Part shown: one piece after another, positions 22,231 through 32,700 of the stretch
Position numbering within the stretch: the first letter of the stretch is position 1
Layout: each line of letters begins with the position of its first letter
Assembly: GCA_964489525.1 (NCBI GenBank)
Contig: CAZAYY010000003.1
Coordinates: forward strand, 1-64,000
DNA length: 64,000 nucleotides
Direction of reading: 5' to 3'
From: CAZAYY01 sp964489525
GTDB lineage: Bacteria; Chloroflexota; Anaerolineae; Anaerolineales; JABWBV01
The notes under the pieces: generated by a model
Told to the model about the DNA's origin: nothing
Databases searched by the model: none
The model's input: the letters and a program-made list of their open reading frames with translations, nothing else
Translations under genes and position numbers: made by a program

Positions 22231-25200
22231 GAAGCCAGCAGGGCTTTCACCTGGGCAAACATGGCAGAAAGGTTGGCGGGGCTGCGGGTGACCACATCCG
22301 GCAGCGGCGGCAGGGTGAAAGGTGGCAGAGGCAGTTCGGAGGGCAGCCCGGGGAGCAAATTGGCAGCGACCATTTCCCGGTATCGCTGGCGATAGCTGAT
22401 TTTCGGGGCAGAAGTATATAACGATTGGTAGAGCGCCGCAGCCTGGGCCCGGGACCCGGATTGGGCAGGGTCTACCTGGACAATTTCATAGTGCAGCAGG
22501 GCCTGGTCTTCATCAGATTCGGCGTTATCCAACAATGCCACCAGGCTATCCATGGCAGCCGCGGGTTCAAGGCTTCCCTGCCAGGCTTGCAGGCGCAAGG
22601 CAAGTGCCTGCCCGGCCAGCGCCAGGGACGGCCGGTCGGCGCCGGCAGCAAACTCCACAGCCTCTTGAGCAGCAGCCAGTGCGGCCGTGTAGTTGCGCTG
22701 AATTGTAAACAACGCAGCCTGTTCCAGCAGATAATCGCACAGGTCATAGTCAATTTCAAGCTTGCGGCCCAAATCCACGGCAAACTGCAGGCTGGTTTGA
22801 GCCACTTCCACCGAAACAGGGCCATCGGCCTGGTACAGGCTGGCCCGGCCAATTTTCCAGAGGGCAAAGCTCACCCCCATCTGGTCGCCCAATTCGAGGG
22901 ATATCTTCAGGTTTTGTTCGGAACAAGCCAACGATTCGGCAAACAACCCCTGGTCCAGGTACAAATCACCCAGGTTGCCCACACTGACACCAACACCCTG
23001 GCGATAGCCAATTTCCAGGCCAAGCTGCAAGCTGCGCACATAGCTTTTGAGGGCTTCGGTGTAATCCCCCAATTCCACCTGGATGGCACCCATGTTGCTG
23101 TACAAAATGGCCAGGTTCAACCGGTCGCTTTGTTCAGAGGCCAGGGCCTGCCCTTTGCGGTAAGCCTCTAAAGCTCGTTCCGGCTGACCCTGCGAGGCAT
23201 AAATGGTGCCCATATTCCCCAGGGTGCGGCAAACCAGCAGGGTATTCCCTGCGGCAGCAGCCATCTGTTGGCAATCATCAAAGGCCTGCAAGGCAGCTTC
23301 ATAATCACCCTGGTACCAATAGACCACACCAATTTCATTCAGGCAATCTGCCGCTTCCCCAGACATCTGCAAACCCGTGAAGCCATCGCGAGCCTGGGTG
23401 AGCCAGTCCAGGGCTTCTACAAATGCGCCCTTGCGGTAGAGCAGCGAACCCGTGGCGCCGCGAAACCGGGCCAACCAAAACGGGTCGGCCATGCTTTCTG
23501 CCAGGGCAAGCCCCTGGGTACAGGTGGCTTCAGCCTCAGCCCACTGCCCGACCAACACCTGGATTTTCCCAATTTCGTACAGAACCTGAGCCTGTTCGTG
23601 TGCCGCATCGAGAAGGGGCAAAAGGCGCTGGTAATAATCCAGGGCTGTCTGGTTGGCGTAGGCCTGCCTGGCCGTTTGGGCGGCCTGCTGGAAATACAGC
23701 CGCTTCTTATCTTCTCGCTCCGAAAGCCCATAATGATAGGCCAAAAAGTCCAGCGTAAAGCCAAGCGCTTCGAAACGACTTTCAAAATACTCCCCTGCGG
23801 CACCGTGAAGCATGGTGCGGGTGGCCACAGCCAGGCTTTCATACGCCACGTCGCGGGTCAGAATATGTTTAAAAAGGTATTCGAGTTCTGGTTCGGGCTT
23901 GTCCAGCGGGGTGATATCCAGCCGGCTGAGGGCTTCCAGTTGGTGTTTTACCGAATCAGGCGTTCCGGCTTTTGGATAAACCCCCCACAGCCAGCTTGCC
24001 CGGAACAAACGGCCGATGACACTGGCCACTTTGAGAGTGATTTTTACATCTTCAGGCAAACGATCAATGCGGCTGATAATCAGGCCGCGCAAGCTATCGG
24101 GAAGCGCTACATCTTTTAGCAAATGCAGGGCTTCCGGGCGAATATCCTGGTCGCGCATCCAATTGATCATTTCGTCAATAAAAAACGGGTTGCCGTTGGA
24201 TCGCTGGGTAATTTGCTCCACCAATTCAGCCGGAATCACGGCACCGGCAGCAGCATCCCCAAAAAGTTTTTGCAGTTTAAGAAAAATGAGCTTTTCGGTG
24301 TCTGCTGATGTGAACTCGCCCAGGCGAACCTCGCGGAAATGCGGAAAATCGCGCACCCGGGGTTGGATTCGTTCCATTTCAGGGGGGCGGTAAATGACCA
24401 AAACCAGCACGGGCAAATCGGCAATGTTGCGGGCAACCACTTCCAGCAAATCGTTCGAAAGCGGGTCCAGCCAGTGGCAATCTTCCAGAATCAGCAGCAG
24501 TGGTTGGGCTGGACCTTCTGACGAACCTGCCGCGCGCGTCCGAATGGCTTCGACCACCAGGGCTTCGCGCGAGGATTTCCGCAGCTTCGCATCCATTCTG
24601 GCGGTCAGTTCATTTTCCGGTATGTCCAGGTTTAGCAAAGCCGCCAAAAGCGGCATCCGGGCAACCAGGTCCGGGTTGATTCGCGCCAGCTCTGCTGCCA
24701 ATCTCTCTACAGAAGAACTGCCCGCACCGGTTTCTGCAGGAGGTTCGGCCTGACCAGCGCTGGGAACAAGGTGGAAGAAGGAACGCAGCAAGGGCTGCCA
24801 GACCAGGTAGTTGGTGGTGGTGCCGTGAGAGAGACATTCACCCCCAAAAGCCTTAAAGCCCCGGTTCACCATCCGCTCTACCAAATCGGCGGCAAAGCGC
24901 GACTTTCCCATGCCTGCCTCTGCCGTCAGGCCCAAAATACGCCCCTGGCGAAATTGAAGCACGTATTCAAAAATATCCACAGCCTGAAGCATTTCAGCAT
25001 CCCGGCCAACCAGGGGCAGTTCGTAGTGAATTTCTTGAAAAGCAAGTGAACGGCGGCGCAAAAGCCCTCTAAGCGGAACCACCTGAAGCGGCTCGCTTTT
25101 TCCTTTGGCCTGGATACCCCGGGGGGATTCCCAGGCAAATGTACTGTTGGAAGCGGCCTGGGTTGCGGCGGTTACCAGGACTTCGCCCGGGGCTGCGGCC

Positions 25201-26420
25201 TGCATCAACCGGGCCGCGGTGTTGACCACATCGCCCATCACGGTATATTCCTGGCGCCTGGATGAGCCCACCCGCCCGCTGTACACAAATCCGCTGTTTA
25301 CGCCTATGCGCACAGCCGGCCCATCGAGGTCGCGGAGTTCTAACGCACAGCGCAGGGCTCGTTGAATATCATCTTCGTGGGCAATTGGCGCCCCGAACAA
25401 AATGATATACTTGCTGCCTTTGTCCCCCATATCCACTTTATTTAAGTACCCACCATAGCGATCCACCACGGTGATAACCCTGGCAAGATAGGCTTGCAGT
25501 TTTTCACCAGCCCTGGGGTCCTGGTCATAATCTTCACCCTCAAACCGCACAAACAGCACAGTCACCTTACGATGCTCATTCAAGAAACTCAATTGGTCGG
25601 CCAAAACGCGCTGGTTAATGCTCGGATGAAGAAAGGTTTGGATTGTCTGGACGAGCGCGGGCGTATCCGCTGTGCCAGCATCCTCCACCGAAATCAGGCT
25701 GCCTGCACCAGGACTGGCTGAAAACCCGGCCAGGGCACTCATCCGGGTAAAGCCAGGATCTTCCAGGCTTTCGGCGAGCAGGGCAAGCCCGGCGGGGAGC
25801 TGGCTGCGCAGGCTGGCATGGATCACCACCTCGCCAGAGGTGGCATGATGTTCGGCTTCTGCACACCAATCCAGCGCCGACCCACAAATCGCATAGTCCA
25901 GGCGCAGGCCGGGCACACCCACAACAACCGTCAGAACCGGCCCGGCTGCCAACCCAGCCTTCATGCGCAGGCCAAAAACCCCTGCGCTGGTTTGGATGGC
26001 CTGGTAAGCCGTCATTTTTGCCTGCATTTCAAGGGCGCACTGAAGTGCCAGGGTAGAAACCTGCGCTCGGTTTTCAGCAGTAAATGGGAAGATAACAGTC
26101 ATGGCGTCGCCGCCAAATCGCCCGATGATGCCGCCATAGGAGCGGATTAAGGCAATCATCGGTTCAAAATAGCGATTCAAAATCGCGGTCAGTTCTTCTG
26201 AACCCCGCTTGCCCGATTGACCCAGGGCTTCGCTGATGGCGGTAAAACCGGAAACATCCGCAAAAAGCACCACCGCTTGAAAGCGCTGTTCCTGGCCAAC
26301 CGGGTTGGCGGTCGGGTTGGCGGCCAGGCTGGTCACAATATGTTGTGGGAGGAAAGATTGCCAGGCGGATGAAGTCATACTTCCATTGGATACATCACGA
26401 TCATTTTCATAACGATTCAC
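22227..26420 (-). CDS. soluble-adenylyl-cyclase-like protein: two class III cyclase domains, AAA ATPase, TPR repeats
   Basis: A 1397-residue cytoplasmic protein. Cyclase domain 1 (about 45-205) carries both metal aspartates: D55 in LFADVSGFT and D105 in GRFGGDA. Domain 2 (about 285-410) lacks the first metal site (LFVRFEGED). It has the residues that in mammalian soluble cyclase read the base and stabilise the transition state: K328 in LNKVD, T393, N400 and R404 in YTVMGDVVNTAARL, with T-N and N-R spacings of 7 and 4 as there. So one composite active site forms between the domains. A P-loop ATPase follows (EAGMGKS, K506; LLLILEDCHWLD), then TPR repeats to the end. The start is GTG with GGGG seven bases upstream. 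Product presumably cAMP; the regulator is unknown. Confidence 0.88.
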   Translation of the reverse strand: MNRYENDRDVSNGSMTSSAWQSFLPQHIVTSLAANPTANPVGQEQRFQAVVLFADVSGFTAISEALGQSGKRGSEELTAILNRYFEPMIALIRSYGGIIGRFGGDAMTVIFPFTAENRAQVSTLALQCALEMQAKMTAYQAIQTSAGVFGLRMKAGLAAGPVLTVVVGVPGLRLDYAICGSALDWCAEAEHHATSGEVVIHASLRSQLPAGLALLAESLEDPGFTRMSALAGFSASPGAGSLISVEDAGTADTPALVQTIQTFLHPSINQRVLADQLSFLNEHRKVTVLFVRFEGEDYDQDPRAGEKLQAYLARVITVVDRYGGYLNKVDMGDKGSKYIILFGAPIAHEDDIQRALRCALELRDLDGPAVRIGVNSGFVYSGRVGSSRRQEYTVMGDVVNTAARLMQAAAPGEVLVTAATQAASNSTFAWESPRGIQAKGKSEPLQVVPLRGLLRRRSLAFQEIHYELPLVGRDAEMLQAVDIFEYVLQFRQGRILGLTAEAGMGKSRFAADLVERMVNRGFKAFGGECLSHGTTTNYLVWQPLLRSFFHLVPSAGQAEPPAETGAGSSSVERLAAELARINPDLVARMPLLAALLNLDIPENELTARMDAKLRKSSREALVVEAIRTRAAGSSEGPAQPLLLILEDCHWLDPLSNDLLEVVARNIADLPVLVLVIYRPPEMERIQPRVRDFPHFREVRLGEFTSADTEKLIFLKLQKLFGDAAAGAVIPAELVEQITQRSNGNPFFIDEMINWMRDQDIRPEALHLLKDVALPDSLRGLIISRIDRLPEDVKITLKVASVIGRLFRASWLWGVYPKAGTPDSVKHQLEALSRLDITPLDKPEPELEYLFKHILTRDVAYESLAVATRTMLHGAAGEYFESRFEALGFTLDFLAYHYGLSEREDKKRLYFQQAAQTARQAYANQTALDYYQRLLPLLDAAHEQAQVLYEIGKIQVLVGQWAEAEATCTQGLALAESMADPFWLARFRGATGSLLYRKGAFVEALDWLTQARDGFTGLQMSGEAADCLNEIGVVYWYQGDYEAALQAFDDCQQMAAAAGNTLLVCRTLGNMGTIYASQGQPERALEAYRKGQALASEQSDRLNLAILYSNMGAIQVELGDYTEALKSYVRSLQLGLEIGYRQGVGVSVGNLGDLYLDQGLFAESLACSEQNLKISLELGDQMGVSFALWKIGRASLYQADGPVSVEVAQTSLQFAVDLGRKLEIDYDLCDYLLEQAALFTIQRNYTAALAAAQEAVEFAAGADRPSLALAGQALALRLQAWQGSLEPAAAMDSLVALLDNAESDEDQALLHYEIVQVDPAQSGSRAQAAALYQSLYTSAPKISYRQRYREMVAANLLPGLPSELPLPPFTLPPLPDVVTRSPANLSAMFAQVKALLAS

Positions 26421-26515
26421 CCGGTTCCCCTTTATCTCCGCTTCCTGGTGTCAAGAGGGAAGAAGGTTGTTTGTGGAGCCGGGTCGTTTTCATTTTTCAG
26501 AGATTTCGATGGTTC

Positions 26516-26524
26516 ATTTTAGCA
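26516..26524 (-). promoter_or_regulatory. extended -10 promoter of the cyclase gene
   Basis: On the minus strand TGCTAAAAT forms an extended -10 element in an A/T-rich region. The start site would be near 26509, giving a leader of about 90 nt. No clear -35 box. Confidence 0.4.
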
Positions 26525-26620
26525 TGAAACCTTAAAGCGGATGCTTGAATTTTAAAAAAATTACAGAATATTTACAATACCGCCTTGGCTTACCCCTTTT
26601 TGGCTGGGCGTTAAGCCGAC

Positions 26621-26681
26621 AAAAATAAAAAAAACCTCTCCCGCTTGCTGGGCACGGGCATTGCCCAGCAAGCGGGAGAGG
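26621..26681 (-). terminator. strong intrinsic terminator of the giant surface-protein gene
   Basis: A perfect 20-bp stem (26635-26654 with 26662-26681) and a 7-base loop are followed, on the minus strand, by a U-rich tract (complement of AAAAATAAAAAAAA at 26621-26634). It lies about 60 bases after the stop codon of the giant gene. Confidence 0.95.
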
Positions 26682-26693
26682 GATAACCAGAGG

Positions 26694-26724
26694 CAGCCAG
26701 GGAGCAGGTTTTGCTCCCTGGCTG
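26694..26724 (-). other. second hairpin before the terminator
   Basis: A 13-bp perfect inverted repeat (26694-26706 with 26712-26724, 5-base loop) lies between the giant gene's stop codon and the terminator hairpin. It has no U tract of its own and may protect the 3' end of a very long mRNA. Confidence 0.7.
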
Positions 26725-26738
26725 GGTTTATCGGGACA

Positions 26739-29700
26739 TTAGCGGTTGAGAATAGGCAGGAAGATGATGAAGCTGCTTTCTTCGCTTGGAGCGCTTTCAA
26801 CCCCCACCTCGGCAGCCGGCATATCGCCCGAATTGGTGAGCGGCAGCAGGCGGCCGCGGCGGCCTTCGCCATCCACAGCCCGGCTGGCCTCTGCCAACCC
26901 TTCTCCAACAGCAATCTGGTAGTAGGTGTTGATTTCGCCTTCGATTTCCACCTGGTAAATTCCGGCCTCAGGGGCAGTGAAGCTGATGGTCTTCACGGCA
27001 TTGTAGCTTTCATCGTTGTCCACCAACCCATCATCCGGCGCCCAGACGTACACCAGGGCATTGCCACCATAGGAGGTGACTTCAAGCGTGACCTGTTCGC
27101 CCTGTTCAAGGTCTAACCGGAAGAGGTGAACCTGGCCAGCGAGCAGATAAGGCAAGGTAGGTAGATAGACCGGAGTGCGCAGCACAGACCCATCGCCCAG
27201 GGCTTTGATACCCAGGTTAATGAAAGCTTCTGCAGGCTTTTCGGAAATGTTCCCGGCCTTGTCTGCCACCCAGACCTGGATGTAGTGGATGCCCGCATCC
27301 GGCGTCAGGTTCCAGGGGAAGGTTGCCCACTCGCGCAGGGGGGTTGGTGTCCAATCGAGCCAACCCGATTTTTGTACCAGCTTCCAGCGGCCATAATTCT
27401 GGTCGAAGATGAACTCGAGGAAGTAAGCCCGCACCACGCCCGAAGCGCTGCGCAGCGTGTCGGGGTCGCTGGCATTCACAGACAGCACAACATCGCGGCT
27501 GGTGGTTTCCTCTGCGTCCTCGTTAATCAGCAAATCGGTCACGACGGGCGGAATGCGGTCGCGGCGCGGCGGGTGGACCACCACAAAGTGCCGCGCCCGG
27601 TTGTTCAGGCTGCTCACTTCAACCACCCCGTCAACCGGGTCTATTTGCGCCACGGCCAGGTAAGTGCCAGCCGGAACAATGCCGCGGTTGGGCGGAACCC
27701 AATCCACGGTGACGGTGAAGGCGCTGTTGGGCAAAATTTGCGGGATGACCGCCGTCAGGGTGTAGGAAACGGTCTCCCGTTCTTCCGCGCCGAATTGATA
27801 TACCACAACTTCCACCGGAACATTGAGCAGCGGGCTGAGCCCCCCCTTGCGGAAACCCGTCAGCCGCCAGCGGACATCTGGGTCGCCTTCGAATGGATGG
27901 TGCGGCAGCACCCGCAGATGCAGCGCCACCAGGTCGTTGATGGTTCCGGGAACCAGGGCACGGTAGCCGCCCTGCAGTGTGCCGCTCAGAGGCACAGTAT
28001 CGCGGGCCGGTGTGGGATCCACATGGGTCACGGTGACATCGTACAGGCCCACCGGGATGCTGATGGGCACCACTGCCCGAATCAGCGTGCTGCTGATGAC
28101 CAGCGGCTCAACCAAAACCACCGTATCGGTGATATCCTGGCTGCCCGAAAGATGCAAAGTCACTGAAACCTGGTCGGAGAAATACGCACCGTAAATGTCA
28201 ATGATCACGGGCGTGTCGTTCTCACCTGCCGGTGGGGTCACCTCGTGCACTTCAGGCGCAGCCGGAGCCACCACTTCAAAGGCAGCCGGCCAGGTCGCGC
28301 TGCCCCCGGCAGCCGTGGCTACAACCAGGTCGTAGAACCCTGGCTCCAACCCGGCTTCCACCTCTGCTTTCAACAACTGCGGGCTTTCTACGGTGGTATC
28401 CAGTGGGATGAGGGAAGCCACACGCCCATCCAAAGCCACTGGACGCAGGAATGCACCGGTTTGGCCGGGCACAAAGTTGGCACCAAGCACTGTCATGGTA
28501 ACAGGGGTATCACTGCGCATGCGTTCAGGCCGGTAGGCGCTGATTTCTGGCGACTGGGTCTGGTCATTGAAGGGGAAGTTGCCAAAGTTCAGCCCGGTGC
28601 GAATGGTGCCGCCTTCCAGGCTGCTGAAGACATAGACCGGATAGCCAAAGTCTGGTGAGCCAGGCAGGGTTTGCTTGTAACCCGTCTGGAGCACTTCGCG
28701 CACCAGGTACAGACCGGGTTTCAGTCCTGTGAAATGGTATTTGCCATCTGCGCCCGTCAGGGCAGCGGGTTCACCCGCATCGCGCAGGAAGTTGTTGTTC
28801 AGATCCAGGAAGATGACCCACCCCTGAAGCGGGGGTTCGCCGGCATCCCACCGGCCGTTGCCGTTGGTGTCGGAGAATTTATAGCCGGAAATTTCACCCA
28901 ACCAAAGGTTGCCATAGCGCAGGCGGCTGATCACCACCTGGTGCTTGGGAGAGGTTTGCGGCAGGTCGAGCCAATTTTCAAAAGGCACGTATTCAATCCC
29001 GCTGTGCACCACCAGCTCCAGCGTTGGCTGGTTGGCAGGCGTGGTGGAAACCATTCCCGCCGGGATCATCTCTTCGATGGTGTACAAACCGGGGTGCAGG
29101 TCGGGGAAGTCTACCCGGCCCTGGGCATCCGAAGCAACCTCAATGGTATCCAGGTCGCCATCGCCATCCACATCACCCGTCAGTTTGAACACCACGCCCG
29201 GCTGCGGGTAATCTTGCCCGGCCAGGTTATTGATGGGGTTGAAAGGCTGGTATTGACCATCACCATTGCCATCCAGGAACTTGAACAGGTGAATGGAGCC
29301 GTTGACATAGTTGCCAAAGTCCAGTCCCTGTGAAACGATCATGCCGCTCTCATCCACCACCACCGTATGCTGGCCGCCTGCTGGCGCGGACTGGTGCCAT
29401 TCGGGTTTCAGCACCTCTTCCAGGGTGTAGGTGCCCGGAGGCAGGCCCTGGAACCAGTACCAACCCATCTCGGTCACCGGGTTAATCACCTGGTCCTGGT
29501 TCAAATCCATAGACATGGTTGTCGTGCGGGCAGCCTCCTGGCCATTTTCATCGCGCAGGATGATCGTCCAGTTGTTCAGGCCCGGTTCATTGGCATCGCG
29601 CTGGCCATTGGCATTAATATCGAGGTATTTCTGGCCGTGCAGTTCAGCGCGCTGGAAGTTGCCAAAGTCGGTGCCCTCAACAATCACCTGGCCGCTGTGG

Positions 29701-32700
29701 TCAATGACCAACACATGGCCGGCGGTGGAGTTGATGCTTGGGGTGACCGGGTAGGTCTGCATCCAACCCTGCTTTTCCAACTCGTAGACAAAATACTGCC
29801 CCAGGTACAAACCTTCGAACCAATACCAACCCTTTTCGGTTTCGGGATCAATGACGCCATCGTCATTCATGTCCATATCCATCGTGATCGTTTCGGTAAT
29901 CACCCCGGATTCATTAACCAGCCGGATCACCCAACCATTCATTCCCGGTTCACCCGGGTCGCGCTGGCCGTTGCCGTTCAGGTCTTCAAACTTCTGGCCG
30001 TGGACAGCGCCCAGCTTGAAGTTGCCAAAGTCCAGGCCCTCATCCACAATCGTGCCGCTGCGGGTAATGGCCAGGGAGTAGGTCAGGTTAGCAGGTTCGG
30101 TTTGCAGCCAACCAGCCACCTGTTCTTCCGCCAAAACGTAGAAACCTTCCGGCAGGTTTTGGAACCAGTACCAGCCGCTCTCGGTAGATGGGTCAATCTG
30201 GTTGTCACCGTTCAGGTCCATATCCATGGTGGTGGTGGTCGTCAGCACCTGTCCCTGGCCATTGCGCAGGACAATAGTCCAGTCGTTCAGACCAGGCTCG
30301 CCCGGATCCCATTCGCCGCTGCCGTTCAGGTCTTCGTACTTGCGGCCGTGCAGTTCACCCAGCTTGAAGTTGCCAAAGTCCAACCCCTGGGAAATGATAG
30401 TGCCGCTGGGGCCGATGACCACGCTGCGGCCTGTGGTTGTGGGGTGCGTTTTCACCCAACCCGGCTGCTGCACTTCCACGATGAAGTAGCTGCCCTGGGG
30501 TAGGTCGTGGAACGAATACCAGCCAGCTTCGGTTTCCAGGTCAATCAGGCCGTCGTCGTCCGAATCATTATCCAACGTCTCGGTTTCTGTAATGAACTGG
30601 CCAGCCTGGGTGTACAGGCGAATGACCCAGCCGTTCAAGCCCGGTTCGCCAGCGTTGCGCATGCCGTTACCGTTCAGATCTTCAAATTTCTGGCCGTAGA
30701 GCTGACCCAGTTTGTAATTACCAAACAGCAGGCCAGATTCAGTCTCGCCAGCGGCCAGGTCCACCACGTAGGGCGCGGTTGGCGTGGTCAAAGCCCAGCC
30801 TGCAGGCACAATTTCCTTGACAAGATATTCGCCAGGCGGCAGGCCGATAAACGCAAAGGCACCGTTTTCGTCCGTCCAGGCAGAATAGGTATGGGATGTG
30901 GCTGTATTCACCGCCACAATCAAGAAGCCCTCTAACCCCGTCTCGCCAGCCAGGGGCTGGTGTTCGCCATCACCGTTCAGGTCGTGGAACTTAAAGCCAA
31001 CGATAACACCGCTGGTGTCTTCGGGTTTATTGCCAAAATCGAGCCCCTGGGCAAAAAGCTGGCCGCTTGAAGTCACATAGACCTGGGTGGGGTTGGGCGT
31101 GGTTTGCTGCCAGCCGGGCTGCTGCACTTCGGTCACGGTGTACACTCCCAGCGGCAGCCCGTTGAAGGAATAGGCGCCGTTTGCGCCCGTAGTGGTCGTC
31201 AGGTAAAGCGAGCCATCTTTATACAGGTGAATTTCCCAATCCGACAGACCCGGCTCGCCCTGGGCAGGTTCCCACTCGCCGTTGCCGTTGCGGTCGCCAA
31301 ACTTGTGGCCATGAATCACACCACCTTTGAAGTTACCAAAGGTCAGCAGTTCGGGCACAACAATTTCTTCATGGTCAGTGTGGCCCGGGATCAAGGATTG
31401 GCCCGGTATGGCCACAACTTCAATATTGCTGGTCACAACCACGGTGCGGGTGATCGGCGGCGTGGTGGACAGCCAGCCTTCTGGCAGCACTTCTGCCAGT
31501 TCATACACGCCAGGGATGAGTTCAGGGAAGTCAAACTCGCCATCCGGCCCGGTCAGGGTGGAAATTTCGATCCCCGGCAGTTCCAAACGCAGGCCGTTCG
31601 AACCCAGCCGCTGCACGCGGAATTCCACGCCTTCCAGCGGCAGGTCGCCAGCGTCGTACACGCCGTCCCCATTCATGTCCTCAAATTTGAAGCCATGGAT
31701 GGAGCCGGGAATGAAGTTGCCAAAGTTGTAGCCATCCAGGGATGCCCCGGCAGTCACCGTAATCACGTAAGTTTCTTCACCATCAAGGATGTATGGGTAG
31801 CTTTGCTGCCAGGGGGATGGGATGATTTCACGCAGCAGGTAAACCCCGGGAACCACATTCGTAAACGTGTAGACCCCATTGTCGGTCAGGGTATTGTAGA
31901 CATATTCGTTGTCATCACGAATCATCTGAATTACAACATTCGACAGAGGGGGTTCAGTGGTGTCCCATACCCCGTTGGCGTTCAGATCATGCCATTTGAA
32001 GCCAGTCACCTCTCCCAATTCGCGGTTGCCCCAATCGAAGCGCATGGTTTGACCACTGGATATGATATAAGTAACCGCACCCACGCCATCCAACAGGCCG
32101 CCATAGGAAACGTTGTAGTAGGTTTGCTCCCACCCATCTGGCAGGGCTTCTTGCAGCAAGTAATCGCCTGGACCCAGGTCGAATTTATAGTAGCCATTGG
32201 CATCCGTTGTGGTAGTGAAGACAGGTCCAGCTGAATCTTTGGTCGCGGTCACAACCCATCCAGCAATCGGCGGCTCATCGCTATCCCAAATTCCATTGCC
32301 ATTCGTGTCATACCACTTATACCCATCGAAAGTGGCCATCCGGTAGTTGCCGAAGGCGATGAAGTAATCTTCTACCGCAACAATCACCACGCGCGGGTCA
32401 CCCGGCGGCAGCACCACCTGGCCTTCATACGTGGCAATTTCTTGCCGGCTGAAAATTCCAATCAGCCAGGTATCTTCTGTGCTGGGATACCACTCCCCAC
32501 CCGGCCCGCCAGAGACTTCAACGATGCCGTACCAGCCAGGGGCAAGACCCTCCACGCTGAAATTCCCGGAGCTATCGCTCACCAGGCGGATGAAGGGGGT
32601 GATAGTCTCTGAGTCGAGCAGTGCCGAGGAGGGCATCGGCCCAGGCCCTAAGGCATAAACATCAAACTCGGCGCCAGCCAGCGGCCGGTCGCCTTCTTCA

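Noticed and set aside
26635..26724. CRISPR-like or transposon inverted repeats after the giant gene
   Set aside because: Only two hairpins of different sequence are present; the first has a U tract and is a terminator.
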